Shown here in pieces: positions 1 through 10,290 of a DNA stretch of 26,607 nucleotides. The notes beneath the pieces were generated by a model. It did not search any database. It saw nothing but the letters and a program-made list of their open reading frames with translations, and was not told the DNA's origin. This DNA comes from Carex sylvatica (taxonomy: Eukaryota > Streptophyta > Magnoliopsida > Poales > Cyperaceae), in the NCBI GenBank assembly GCA_964058845.1, contig CAXKVR010000912.1, positions 1-26,607 of the forward strand, given 5' to 3'. Each line of letters begins with the position of its first letter. The stretch's first letter is position 1. The position numbers were made by a program, and so were the translations under genes.

Positions 1-860
1 GAAAAAAAAAAAAACTACAATGATTCGTTTAAAAACAAAAATTTCTAATAAAATTATTTTTACTGGATGGCCAGATTCCACTAGAGCTTGATTGATTCAC
101 TGGAATAAAGAGTTGAGACAGACACAAGTACGGAGGCAGGATTTGAATATAAATGGGCATAAACTCGCATTTCCTTCTTCGAAGTGCTAGGAAAATGGAA
201 CCGGATCTCGTGCCCGTTGGGTCCATCCGTTCATGCTTGTTTCGAACTGAATGGTCACTGGACGGATGGATTCAATGGGTAAGAGTTTCTATTTTTTGCA
301 TAGAAAAAAAGTGAAATAGCAAAATAGATTTTTATTGTGCTGGTTTTTATTTTTGCATTTGCATAGAAAGATTCTGATTTTTGAATTTGATAATTTTACC
401 GACGAAATTATACCTTTTCAATTTCATCTTTCTAAATTTTACTCTCTTTTCTTTGTTGGAATCAAAATAAATCAAAATAAGGAAAATACGAGATTTGAAC
501 GCATAGAGCTACCTAGAAGAAACTAAGTGATTTGAATGATTTGTAGAAAAATAAGCAATTTGACGAGTCGAATGAGGAGATTTTGAAATTTTACGTAAAG
601 TGCTTTGAAATTATTATATTACCGGGGGCTAATATATATTAAAAGAAATAAGTACACATTATAATATCTTAATTTTCAATGAGATGTGACCTCAGCAATG
701 AACAGTGCCACCCCTCTTGGTTACCATCGGATCCAAGATGGATAGCTTAGGTTACTTTCAGTTGACGTCGGCTGATGTAATCATACAAAATTCATCTCCC
801 GTCCCCACTAATTTTTGTTGTGCCATCCGTCATTTCTCTCTTCCTCCACGCTAGCCATGT
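1..860. other. AT-rich intergenic stretch, no gene recognised
   Basis: No convincing coding exon on either strand. A minus-strand open frame over about 29-226 has no recognisable motif and could at best be the edge of a gene lying to the left. Around 215-270 a short imperfect inverted pair (GGTCCATCCGT and ACGGATGGATTC) may be transposon debris. From about 700 on the composition becomes richer in C and T, merging into the next segment. Confidence 0.5.
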
Positions 861-1143
861 GGTCGGTCTGTGTTAGGTGTTGCTCGACGCTGTCTCCCTG
901 AGTTCCCTGCTGTCCTTTCTAGCGGGCCTCTCGCTTATTTTATTGAACTCCCCCTTTCCATCTATTCAACTTTGCTCTCTTCGGCGGACCTCATCTCCTT
1001 TCTTCTCTCCCCCGTCTCTTTCAAAAAACACTAACCCCACCTCTCTCCCTAAGATCGTGCCACCATCGGAGCGGCTGTTGGCGCTGGCACTGAAGCCTTC
1101 ACTTGGGCACGCTCCTCCCCTTCGACGCCATCTAGGTTCTCAG
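861..1143 (+). other. CT-rich possible 5' leader exon
   Basis: This segment is much richer in C and CT dinucleotides than its surroundings, as plant 5' untranslated leaders often are. It ends at a consensus-like splice donor (TTCTCAG|gtacag, cut after 1143). No ATG-initiated frame of useful length lies within it; the longest frame starts from GTG. It could be the untranslated first exon of the exon chain that resumes at 4145 on the same strand, which would put the LTR at 2197-4016 inside the first intron. That link is inference; no sequence feature joins them. Confidence 0.3.
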
Positions 1144-2196
1144 GTACAGTCCTCCTCTGCCTTATGCCGCTGTTCGATCTTTGGCTTTTTCCTTATAAGT
1201 TTTATTTATCTGACTTCAAAGTGTTTGAGCTTATTCTAAGGTAATATTGAAGGAACTGAAGTTCTTCAAGTTTCAAATAAGTTCTTTGTCAACAAAATGT
1301 TACCTTCTGTTTTTTTAATTAGTATTTCTTATTTTCCTATTTGGAAGGTTCTTCCAGCGAATCAAATTGAGATAATAATCATGAATTTAATCTCCAATTA
1401 AAATCAAATTTAGCCTTAATCAATAGTAGTTGACCGTGCAGTCCAACCCCAATCAGACTTCAATTCTCCTTGACTAGCACCATTAAGTCCCCTTTTAGTC
1501 AATTGCAACTAAAAATCAAACAAGCCCAAAAAAGAAACCAAATTGCTCATTGATGTCCATCCAATATTAGAGTAGAAGTTCAATGTATGCAACTATATAT
1601 TTTTTTTCAGATTTATAGTCTACTATTTTGTATTTCTTTTTCCATTATTGCTTTATACTAAACAAGTCATGTATTTACACAAATTAGGTACACCATTTCC
1701 TACCAACAAGCATGCTAACTTAATAATAAAAATAATGACAACCTGAAAGTGAGTTAACGAATGGCATTGACATCAGAATTGTGGTATGGTAGGCTATTCT
1801 GGTAAGAAGCAAGAAGCAGTTGGAAGGTTTTCCTCTAATTTATCTGATACTATAAACCAAATCTGAAATTGCTACCAAATGCTAACAGTAAAAAAATTTA
1901 AATCTTTACAATATTAAAATTAACATACACCTTTGCCCAACTCTACCTAGATGATTTCAAGGTTTTAGTTAGTTCTAAAGCTATGCAGTTTCCTATACTC
2001 ACTGTTATGGATCAAGTCAGACTTTACTTAACCATGTGCTTAAGGTGGTGGAATTAGTTAAATATTTTCTTCATTGTTTTCTTTCTCACTGATGTTTTTT
2101 TTTTTCTGTCGTGTGTGTATCTTTTTTCTAATGGGGGACATAGGTAAATTTGGGGGATTGGTTAAAGGTGATGGTCACAAGCTATAGGCAGTCTGA
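1144..2196. other. AT-rich non-coding stretch (intron or intergenic)
   Basis: No open frame with a recognisable motif and no exon island with matching splice sites was found. If the leader at 861-1143 and the exon at 4145 belong together, this is intron sequence. Confidence 0.4.
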
Positions 2197-4016
2197 TGAT
2201 AAGCATAAATTATATACATATTCGATCTAGTTTTCATCATGAAATAATATCAAATATCTTGTATTTTGAATATAAAGATAATAGAATACACCTAGAATCA
2301 AGTTACTGCATTTGTTTGGTTTTAATTTGCAGGAGATGAAGAAAAATAAAGAAAAACGAAGAAAAATGCCCAGTGCGGATGCATGGTTTTCGATACAGAC
2401 GTACTAAGTACTTAGATGGATTTCTGGACACGCGCCAATTTTAAAAATGTATAATAAGCTATTCATCAAAATTCGTGCATATGCACGGATATCGATGCAG
2501 CCGCACAGAAAAAAATCGAGCCCAGTGCGGATGCACTGTAGCAGAACCAAAAATAGAGTCTGAACTTAAAACGGCCACAACTTTTGACTCGTAACTCCGT
2601 TTTGGGCATATGACCACTTTTCGGAAAGCCAACGAGAAGATCTACAACCTAAGAATCTAAAAAAGGAAACTTGGAGTCAGTGCAGATGCAGTGGACCCGC
2701 AGACAGCTAGAAATACACGTTTTCAACACGATTTTTATTTTTAGCGAGCCAGGGATGCTTTTTGACAGCTAAACTTGGACAAGGCAGCCTAGGAAATAAT
2801 CCAAAAATAGCACCCACTAACCCTACTCACCCCACAACTATGTCTCTTGATTGGGCATAGTTTTTTGCTATAAATGAGGGGGTTCTTTCCTATTCAAGCA
2901 TCTCTCTTCGGAGGGGCATCTCTTTTCGGAGGGGGATCTCTTCGCAAAGATCAATCTCACATCTCACACATCACACACACATCTCACATCTCTCATCTTA
3001 CAACTCTCTCTCTCTCTCTCCTCTATCACCCCTTGGTGCATGCCAATTTCCATAAAATATAGCGATAAATTTGCAGCCATTCTAGGAGTTCCGGAAACTT
3101 TTCAAGGAAGGAGAAGAAGGTCCAAGCAAGATTGAGGTTCTTAATTCAATAAAGGGTGTAACTATTTCTTTATTTCATTTCTTCTTATTTTTGCCAACTT
3201 TTGTAATGGATCTCTCCAAGAGAGAGTAGATCTCTTTTTAGGGATTTAGGTCAATGCATTAACTTGTTTAATTGTATCTTATTCGGTTATTTGTTTTTAT
3301 CATGATTGTTTTATGGGATTTGATGCTAATTTCTGAGATTTATAATTTGTGTTAATTATATAATTAGTACTTAAAATCAATGTAGTTTCGCTTTGGATTC
3401 GAAAGAACAAAAGAAGTTAGGACGAGAGGAGAGTACCAATTATGAAACAAATACCTTAGGTTTTGATTAAGATCTAACCAACTGCGAAATCAAACCGGAA
3501 CTACAAAAATTAGGGTTAGAAACTTGGTGAATGACGTAACTGTGAAGTACCAATATTTGAGGAGAGGAGAGACTAACAAGAGCTTATGGTCTAGGTAGCT
3601 AGGATGAAGGACGTAACTGTGAAGTCCGAATTGCTTAGGCAAGTTATTAATTCAAGAAAGTGACCCTTAATGACATATTAGGTTAGAAACCTCATCAAAT
3701 CATACATGAATTTAAACAAATATCGAATAGATAGAATTAGCAAGGAATTGTAGACCGAATACCCCTAGATCTCCTTAACTTGAAAGCAAACCAATCTTCA
3801 CTTTCTTTATTTTATTTACATCTATTGTTTACAATTCTTCTTGGGTATTGAATCCAACTTAGGACTATTTAAACAAACCCCCCTTTATTCTATTTTATTG
3901 CACTTCTTTTTATTATTTTCTGAAATTAATTAATAAAGTCTAAACCTAGTATCTAAACTTACTCTCTGAGGATCGATACCCGATAATATACTATACGGTA
4001 GGATTGTATACTTGTA
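2197..4016 (+). mobile_element. LTR-type sequence, copy 1 (solo LTR-like), + orientation
   Basis: The start TGATAAGCATAAATTATATA and the end region GGATCGATACCCG...TTGTATACTTGTA both recur, diverged and reverse-complemented, at 6800 and 5230. In between are LTR landmarks: a TATA box (TATAAATG, 2869-2876), a CT-rich stretch just downstream, an AATAAA signal at 3148-3153 and long AT-rich sequence without coding capacity. The GGATCGATACC block near the 3' end resembles the LTR ends of large plant Ty3/gypsy elements, from memory. There is no gag, pol or integrase, so this is a solo LTR or truncated element of about 1.8 kb. Several GTGCGGATGCA-like words occur at 2370-2700. The 5' boundary is fairly firm; the 3' boundary may be off by tens of bases. 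No clear target-site duplication was found. Confidence 0.65.
2869..2876 (+). promoter_or_regulatory. TATA box inside LTR copy 1
   Basis: TATAAATG precedes a CT/CA-rich leader-like tract (about 2880-3040), the usual U3-to-R arrangement of a plant LTR promoter. LTR copy 2 has a TATATAAC-type counterpart at 6313-6320, read on the minus strand. Confidence 0.4.
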
Positions 4017-4144
4017 ATTTGAACTGAAAGTGTATTTAAGGTTAAAAGGTACAGTTTACTGTACTGAAACTTTATACTATACCTTTTTTGTGCAACATCT
4101 GACGAGGTGGTGGACACTAGCATAGAGATGGAACCATTTTCTAG

Positions 4145-4261
4145 GGCACGCAAAAGGGCACTTTTGACTACTTTGAGATGTGTTGGCGCAGATGCGGACA
4201 AGAAACCAAAATGTGTCAGGTGGTTTGCATGCTTGACACTAATGAGCCTATCCGTTGTTCG
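4145..4261 (+). CDS. Exon-like island 1 of an unrecognised gene
   Basis: This is 117 nt with an exact 39-codon open frame between a good acceptor (ccattttctag|GGC) and a good donor (TTCG|gtatgt). The peptide starts GTQKGTFDYFEMCWRRCGQ and is unusually Cys-rich (five Cys, ending ...NEPIRCS). The frame is closed just upstream by the TAG that is itself the acceptor, as expected for an exon. It ends in phase 0, matching the next island. A second frame over the same bases is also open (4107-4316), but it runs through both splice sites and has no recognisable motif. I do not recognise the family. It could be a live gene or a decayed one. The LTR copies lie on either side of it. Confidence 0.35.
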
Positions 4262-5229
4262 GTATGTTTCACTTATGCATATATTAATTTTGTTCTTTTA
4301 TTTTCCTGTTAATTAACTGGGCTCAATTCAAAACATTTAATTCATACTTTCCTCAGCTTTTCCATTTTTTTCTATTTTGTGTATCAGTTATTGAGATTAG
4401 ATTTGATGTGCTGGCAGCGGTTCTTATTATGATATGTTCCTGTACATGAAACTAGCTATCAGTAAATTTTTATACAATTGAGATTTTCGATACTATTTTG
4501 GTAAGATTTCTAAATTTTATCACTGCATTTTTTCTTTAGTAAAAAAAATTATATGTTCACTTCATAAAAGAAGACCATGTTTTATGTGATGCATACTTGA
4601 TATTAGTGTTGGCATGTGAATTGAAAGTAGTGAAAATGAATTTCAAGGCCAATTAAAGGTTTTCTATGAAAGATTGAAATGATTTAATTTCTTCTCTTAA
4701 ATTCGTATTAGTTTGACATCCATGCTCTGTGTAGTCTTCATCCTATATATATTCATCATAACTATGACATTCACTCTTTTGGCTTGAGTATCAACCCTCT
4801 ATGTACCTCTCTCTCTCTCTCTCTTCTAGTATCAAATTTCTATAGCTAATTTAGGGTTATAAATCGAAAAGGGGCTTGAATTTTATTATTCTGAATACTT
4901 GAGAGTTAATATGTGTGATTTATGAAGCCCGTGGCTCAGCTGACTCAGTTAAGGATGTCCAAAGTTTTGTACGTATGGTATTTAACCTTGATTTAGTTAG
5001 AGTATCTTAAGTTCACTTTCATGCGGACTTAGATACTGCATTTTAGATTACACCGGGTTAGATTTTCTGAAATTATTTATGTCCTTCTCATACGTGGATG
5101 TGTATTATAGGAGAGGTTTAAAATAAGAGTCGTTCTTATTGTGTATTTTAGGTATAGGATGGTTGGTCAATTTAATACACTTTTTCACTTTTAAATTTAT
5201 AAAACCTTAGTACACAATAATAGGTCAGT
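4262..5229. other. AT-rich non-coding stretch (intron if the exon chain is real)
   Basis: No coding signal. It contains a (CT)n microsatellite at about 4808-4824 and generally AT-rich sequence. It would be the left part of an intron of about 2.9 kb between the islands at 4145-4261 and 7200-7220. Confidence 0.4.
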
Positions 5230-6800
5230 TGCAAGCATACAACATATCCTTGTAGTAGTTTTGGTATCGATCCAAAGACAACGGAGAATATTACTTTTTA
5301 CGAAATTAATTAATTCTAAAATAGTGCAATAGAAGTAAATGGGGGGGGGGTGTTTGGAAATTTATTTTGTGGGTTCAATATCCGAAGTGAGAGTTGAATT
5401 TAAATAAAATAATTTAAAACAAACAAATAAAAAGAGTTTTGTGATTAATGAGATAGAAGTCTAGGGACTTTCGGCATACAATCACTTAGTTGATTTCTAA
5501 ATTCATGTTTGCAATTATGAGATTTCTAAGCCTTAAATATCCAAAAGGGCCACTTTTGTGAATTAATGACGTGCCTAAATAATTCAGATTTCATGATTAA
5601 GTTCTTCACCCTAGCTATCTAGACCATAAGCACATGTTAGCCTAGTTATCTCTAAATATTAATACTTCACGATTAAGTTATTCATACCAATATTTGGTTC
5701 AATTCTAGGGGTCCCAATCAAATATGAGGTTTCACGATTAAATTCTTCACCTCAATTCAACATTTGTTTCTTGTGGTTTCGGACTAAGAAATAGATTTGG
5801 TCATTTCTAATCTTAATCCTAAGGTTATTCATGTATACAATTTAGTACCATCAATTATTTAATCCTAGCACTTTAAGTTTGTTAAACCTAAACGGGACAC
5901 TAATTAACAAGCACACAAATCATACAAGCACATGAATTACAAAATCAACAAAAACAAACATGCAAGCAAACAATCATCATAGAGAAAAATATCCAACTAA
6001 AGTAGATTTTAACACAAGTTCATGTTTAAAGCCTAAGCCCCTAGAGAGGAAGTCTAGTCTCTCATGGGTGCGCTAACATCCAAAAGAAAAATGAGAGTAA
6101 ACATGGTAAAAACTGAGAAAAACAAGAAAGAGACTAGAATACACCAATCTACTCGCTCGCTGCCCCTTGTCTTCACCTTTTGCTCACTCAAGAAAGCCTT
6201 CAATCCTTCGCTCCAATCGTCTTTTATCACGAGGAAAAGAGAGAAAAATATAAAAACATGTGTAGAATAAAAGCTAAGTTGAAAGATGGCTTCTCCTGCT
6301 GCCTCCCTGCCAATATATAACAATTCATCTGCCTTGGGAAGCAATCCCCTCGAATTTGGCAGCAAATCTGAGAAGATATTGCAAAATAAGGCAAGATTGG
6401 CATTGGTGCGGTCTTCATAAAAAAATTGGTGCGGCCTTCATAAAATATGTGCGGCCTGCACCAGATGGGAAGTCGACTAGATTTCTGAAAATTGGTGCGG
6501 CCTGCATAAAATATTGCCTTAGATGGAGACAACTTGATTTAATTCTGAAATTCATTTTTTGCTTCGATTTTATTTTGTGCGGCCTTCATAAAAATTTCAT
6601 GCGGCCTTCACAAAAATCCTACAGCCCGCACCAGCCAGTGGTTTTGCTCCATTTGCTTGATTTCTGCAATTTAAACAAGACAAAAGCAGTAACTTCGTTA
6701 TTTGATGCATTCTATGTTAAACTAAGCTAAAATACCAGGAATTTGGCATAGTTTTTGAGATCAAACCATAATTAAAAGTATATATAATTGAGGCTTATCA
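5230..6800 (-). mobile_element. LTR-type sequence, copy 2 (solo LTR-like), - orientation
   Basis: Read on the minus strand this begins TGATAAGCCTCAATTATATA at 6800 and ends GGATCGATACC...TTGTATGCTTGCA near 5230, matching copy 1 at both ends; blocks in the 3' half (such as the repeated GTGAAGAA/GTGAAGTA phrases) also correspond. A TATA element lies at 6313-6320. No internal coding domains are present. A tract at 6405-6635 holds about six spaced copies of TGCGGCCTTCATAAAA or close variants. A G10 run occurs at about 5341-5350. It sits opposite in direction to copy 1, with about 1.2 kb between them. The left end is uncertain by tens of bases and no clear target-site duplication was found. Confidence 0.65.
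6405..6635. repeat. Interspersed TGCGGCCTTCATAAAA repeats within LTR copy 2
   Basis: Copies or close variants start near 6407, 6430, 6450, 6496, 6578 and 6600, followed by a related CAGCCCGCACC word at about 6622. Spacing is irregular (20-80 bp), so this is not a simple tandem array. LTR copy 1 has its own variant (AGTGCGGATGCA, GTGCAGATGCA) at the equivalent place, upstream of its TATA box. Confidence 0.6.
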
Positions 6801-7199
6801 GTTCTCCCAATAAACTGTACATAGCAGGTTTGACCATAATTGTATTTATAGCTGGGATTAAATAGTCACCAAATCCACAGTCAAGGAAGGCTTCCATAAT
6901 TTACTGTTCACTCCTTAACTGTAAACAATTTATCGAACATAAATGGATACAATAAAGTTGTATTCAATTTCACAACGGATGCAATTTAAAACTAAATTAC
7001 GCTCAAGTTTAGCATAATTCACCTGGTATATCATTATATAGTAAAAAAAGATAACTTTTCAAGTTGAGTATAATTCACTTGTCACTGTCAGAATGCAAAA
7101 ATAAATTAAGTTTCATAAAAAACAAACACTTTGTAGTATGATAGATACATGGTATGTCACTGAGTTAAATGCAAGGTTGATTACTAGTGATGGTTTCAG
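6801..7199. other. Non-coding stretch between LTR copy 2 and the next exon-like island
   Basis: AT-rich, with no coding signal. It is intron sequence if the exon chain is real. It ends in a pyrimidine-poor but usable acceptor context (gatggtttcag) just before 7200. Confidence 0.35.
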
Positions 7200-7220
7200 G
7201 TGTCTATCTCCTGCACAAAG
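7200..7220 (+). CDS. Exon-like island 2 (21-nt micro-exon)
   Basis: GTG TCT ATC TCC TGC ACA AAG (VSISCTK) lies between tttcag and gtacat. It is phase 0 at both ends, fitting islands 1 and 3. Because it is so short, this is the weakest link of the chain; a longer exon in another frame over the same place cannot be excluded. Confidence 0.22.
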
Positions 7221-7286
7221 GTACATTACTGTTCTTTTGTGCTTTTTATTTTTAAATTGAATTTATTTTTTACTGATTGTTATTAG

Positions 7287-7398
7287 AAAGAAGAAATATT
7301 TGGATTTTGCTCCAAAAAATTGCGAAGGCTTCAGGTTAAGGCTGAAGTGAGTCCTGACTTCATTGCATTTGGAACAATTCCTAACAAAACAGAGACAG
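7287..7398 (+). CDS. Exon-like island 3 of the unrecognised gene
   Basis: This is 112 nt open in one frame, bounded by ttattag|AAAG and GACAG|gtaac. The peptide contains KEEIFGFCSKKLRRLQ and then VSPDFIAFGTIPNKTET, with a basic patch (SKKLRR). It begins in phase 0 and ends in phase 1, and the next island supplies exactly the two bases needed to complete a Gly codon. A stop (TAG) overlaps the acceptor in this frame, as expected for a true exon edge. Family not recognised. Confidence 0.38.
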
Positions 7399-7493
7399 GT
7401 AACACTTGGAGTGCATCTTGATGTCTTTGCTATGGTAACTAAATTAGAAATATTTTAATTATGTAAATTTCAATTTGTTCTACGCAATTTTAG

Positions 7494-7552
7494 GCATATG
7501 TGGAACTGTTGAAGGAATGCAAAATAGATATACCATCATAGTTCGTCATTAA
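7494..7552 (+). CDS. Exon-like island 4, terminal exon with stop
   Basis: It starts after a pyrimidine-rich acceptor (acgcaattttag) in the phase required by island 3 (G|GC = Gly) and reads ICGTVEGMQNRYTIIVRH, then TAA at 7550-7552. Joined to islands 1-3 this gives 102 residues with no upstream ATG identified, so the N-terminus is missing or lies in an exon I did not find. Either this is the true C-terminus or the TAA is a pseudogene lesion, since further exon-like sequence occurs at 8202. Confidence 0.35.
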
Positions 7553-8201
7553 CTCAAAAAGATGGGGTGAATGTACTGAGTAGTGATTTTTTTGGAATAT
7601 TTGCGGTTCAATTGCTGATTCTTGCCAGAATTGTGTTGCAGTTGGATCAATTGCACATCTCCTAAATTTTTTCTTGCTTTAATTATTTCCATATGTTTGA
7701 GCTGTACATATCATGATTGTTCTTCCTTGAAAGCAAAACTGACTAAATTACCCCTTGATTTTGTCATCTCAAACCCAACCAAATATTTTATACCCACATC
7801 ATAGAAGCTTGAGTTTAGAAACTGACTATATTGCTCTTTATGTTGTCATCTCATAGAAGCTTGGAACCAAATTTAGGAATATTCTGTATTTGGTTTCAAC
7901 TTTATTATTTCGATTGGGAGAAAATCTAGGAGCATGACACATTGAATGTAGATCTGAAATTGTCCCATTTAATTAAATATATCTTTTCAACCTATTAGTT
8001 TGAAGGTGTTCTTTGCAAATAAAAGTTACTGGCAGGATATAGTATAATTTCCAAACTGCAGCACATTCTAGCCTGCTTTGGTTTTTTGAAAGAAGTAAAT
8101 TATTGAGTGTTTTTATAAAATATTTGGCATTATTTCGAGAAAAATTTGAATTAGTTATTTAATTGAATGAAACCAATTATGAGGGATTTATGTTGATTTA
8201 G
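7553..8201. other. AT-rich stretch, no clear exon
   Basis: An open stretch from about 7632 follows the acceptor-like ttcttgccag and reads NCVAVGSIAHLLNFF before a stop. It has no good donor, so it is not called. The rest is low-complexity AT-rich sequence. Confidence 0.35.
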
Positions 8202-8496
8202 GCTGCTGCGATGTTTCCTGAAGAAACCTTCATAGTTGTGCAGAAATCCTTTGATCCGAGAAAGGTATAGTGAAGCAATAAGAAAGCTGCTATTTTTTGT
8301 AATACAAATTCTAAATACAATCCAAAGTGTGAATTTGTGGATGTCATATTTAGGTAGAGAAAATTAACAAAATAGTATTGTTATGAAATTGTTCAAGGTT
8401 ATGGTATGTGTGGTTTACTTATTCATAAAATTACTTATTCATAAAAAATTGATGATATATTTTGTTCTCTTAACTATGTTGCAGCATTTACGATGA
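8202..8496 (+). CDS. Exon-like pair with C-terminal stop, unrecognised
   Basis: Exon 8202-8264 (63 nt) lies between ttgatttag and GAGAAAG|gtatag and reads AAAMFPEETFIVVQKSFDPRK. The next acceptor (tatgttgcag) leads to 8485-8496, which adds HLR and a TGA in the same phase. Both junctions are consensus-like. Whether this follows the islands at 4145-7552 is unclear: island 4 ends in a TAA and no phase-compatible donor was found to bypass it. It may be the 3' end of the same gene with one decayed exon, or the last two exons of a different gene model. Family not recognised. Confidence 0.3.
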
Positions 8497-8889
8497 GGAG
8501 AAATGCATTAATTTGGTACAACGAATGAAGATTTACTATTTTGTTCTTAGTGACTAGGAAAGATGTATTCAGCTGATAGTCTTGATATAATTAGAGATAT
8601 AGAATTAAACATCAAACAATTGATTGTTGTGTACATTTGACTCTTACTATTGTTACCATACAGAAAAATGAAAAGAAAATGTCACCATATAACAATAAAA
8701 ATAAAAATTGACACCTATATATATCAACATACACAAGAAAAAAGGTTGCGGCATAGCCGCAACAAAGATGCATCTAGTGCGCATAACTTAAAAATATCAC
8801 ATAAATAGCCAAGTATCTATAAGTTTTATGTAGATCCATCATTGAGAGAAAATCTAAAGGTACAATGTTAAACTATAGGTAAAGAAGAG
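8497..8889. other. AT-rich intergenic stretch
   Basis: Nothing coding. It probably contains the 3' end of whatever transcript uses the exons at 8202-8496. A short perfect inverted pair, TTGCGGC/GCCGCAA, occurs at 8746-8762. Confidence 0.4.
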
Positions 8890-9213
8890 AAATTTTTTAA
8901 AAAACATAAATAAAAAATAATATTTTATCAAGCCAACTTGATTGTTTTGGTTTTTACATAAATCATAAGAACTGAAATATCATTTTGGTCCGAATTTTTT
9001 TTTTTCGGGACCAAAATGCCATTTCGGTCCGAGGTATTTTCACAAGTTTTACCATCATTTTTTTTTATCAAAATATGTGAAAATGGCTCGGGTCGAAATT
9101 GTATTTTATTTCCGAAAAAATAAATTTCGGACCGGTTCTTATAATTTTTTTAAAAACCAAAACAATCAAATTAATTTGGTATTTTTTATTTATTGCTTTT
9201 AAAAAAATTCTAA
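8890..9213. mobile_element. MITE-like inverted repeat A (about 320 bp)
   Basis: The left end carries ...CCAACTTGATTGTTTTGG and TCATAAGAACTGAAAT from about 8932. The right end ending near 9179 is its reverse complement (ATTTGATTGTTTTGG, ATTATAAGAACCGG on the other strand). Weaker inverted similarity (AATTTTTT...ATAAATAAAAAATA) extends the arms to about 8890 and 9213. The interior repeats the word TTTCGGTCCGA on both strands. No coding capacity. A clearly related copy (A') is at 12523-12784. Superfamily not assigned because no target-site duplication is clear. Confidence 0.6.
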
Positions 9214-9284
9214 AGGAGAGGTGGCATTAGGAAGAAAGACGAGAATGGGGTAAATTTGTGGACGGTGACCGATGACTATTTGAC

Positions 9285-9655
9285 ATGGGTTGCATAGAGG
9301 ATTACGGTGCTACGGCTCAATATTTAATTTTTTAAAATTGTAATGCTCGATCTGAACTGTTCATCTTGTTCTCCATATTAATATTTGTTTGCAGACCAAA
9401 TTTTACATTTTTTGGAAATTTTTTACTATTTTTTTAGATAGTTAGAAAATCAAATATCTGAATGGTGTAGAATTTTTTAGATCAAGTGATTTTCTACCTA
9501 TCTAAAAAAATAGGAAATTTTTTTCAAAAAATATAAAATTTAGGTCTCCAAACACATATTAATATGGAGAACAAGATGAATGGTTTGAATCGACCGTTAG
9601 AATTTTAAAAAGTCAAATATTGAGCCGTAGCACCGTAGCTCTCTATGTAACCCAT
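9285..9655. mobile_element. Foldback MITE B (371 bp, arms of about 175 bp)
   Basis: The two halves are near-perfect inverted copies. The left arm begins ATGGGTTGCATAGAGG and includes GGTGCTACGGCTCAATATTT and TTCATCTTGTTCTCCATATT; reading the minus strand from 9655 gives the same landmarks in the same order. The whole unit would fold into one long hairpin. No ORF. No convincing direct repeat flanks it. A related, more diverged copy (B') is at about 12167-12493. Confidence 0.7.
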
Positions 9656-9690
9656 AACACTCTAGCCTTACTCTTCCTACAAAGCATCAA

Positions 9691-10185
9691 AATTACGTAT
9701 TTAGTCCTCCAAATTTCATAATTTCATATTTAATTTATAAACTCACAAATTTAGTCACTTTATTTTATAGTTATTTATATTAAAACTCGTTTAAATTTAT
9801 AAAATATTCATTTTATTCTTTATTAAAAAAATATATGTAGCACGTTAAAAAAAATATCAGTCTTATAATTGGTTAGTTTTCAGTAACAAATAGTTCATTT
9901 CTCTATTCCTTACACAAGTGTACACCAAAATATCACCATGTATACGTCAAAAGTAGTGAAATGAACCATCTGCACCGGAAAAACTAACCAATTAGAAAAC
10001 TGATATTTTTTTTTTCTAAAATGAGCTACATTTTTTTAATGTTTTTAATGAATGGTAAAATGGATATTTTATAAATTTAAAATGATTTTTAATATAAAAA
10101 CAATAAAATATGTAAATTTGTGAGTTTTTGAAGTTTAGAAGAGTAATATTATATTATGAAATTTAGAGACAAAAAATACGTAATT
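9691..10185. mobile_element. Foldback MITE C (495 bp, arms of about 205 bp)
   Basis: It starts AATTACGTATTTAGTC and ends with the reverse complement (AATACGTAATT). Matching inner landmarks in the arms are ACTCACAAATTTA, TTTAAATTTATAAAATAT, and ATATCAGT with TAATTGGTTAGTTTT nearest the centre. The loop (about 9900-9975) is unpaired. No coding capacity, and no related copy was seen elsewhere in the window. Confidence 0.65.
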
Positions 10186-10290
10186 CAATGTTTTTGAAAA
10201 GTATACATAAATTCCTTCATTTCTTTAATCAGGATAATTCAATGTTTTTAAGGAGTATACATAAATTCCTCCATTTGTTTAATCTGGATA
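10182..10290. repeat. Tandem duplication, 54-bp period, two copies
   Basis: Copy 1 (from 10182) and copy 2 (from 10236) both run AATTCAATGTTTTT...GTATACATAAATTCC...GGAT with a few substitutions. The duplication bridges the right end of foldback C and the left arm of foldback D. Confidence 0.75.

Noticed and set aside
29..226. Minus-strand frame at the left edge
   Set aside because: No domain or splice support. It might be part of a gene outside the window, but this cannot be judged.
877..1239. 120-codon open frame in the CT-rich segment
   Set aside because: It starts from GTG, runs through a good splice donor, is Ser/Leu/Pro-rich from CT bias and has no family resemblance.
2874..3062. Open frame downstream of the LTR TATA box
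   Set aside because: It is translation of an LTR leader rich in CA and CT repeats (SHISHITHTSH), not a gene.
3959..4316. Overlapping open frames on both strands around the first exon-like island
   Set aside because: They ignore the splice sites, run into LTR sequence or intron, and show no motif; they look like shadows of the island.
4920..4960. GTGGCTCAGCTGACTCAGTTAAG, resembling a tRNA or SINE box A
   Set aside because: No box B, no cloverleaf and no A-tail or duplication nearby.
6054..6730. Several 70-120 codon frames on both strands
   Set aside because: All lie within LTR copy 2 and reflect its TGCGG repeat block; no retroviral domain can be seen.
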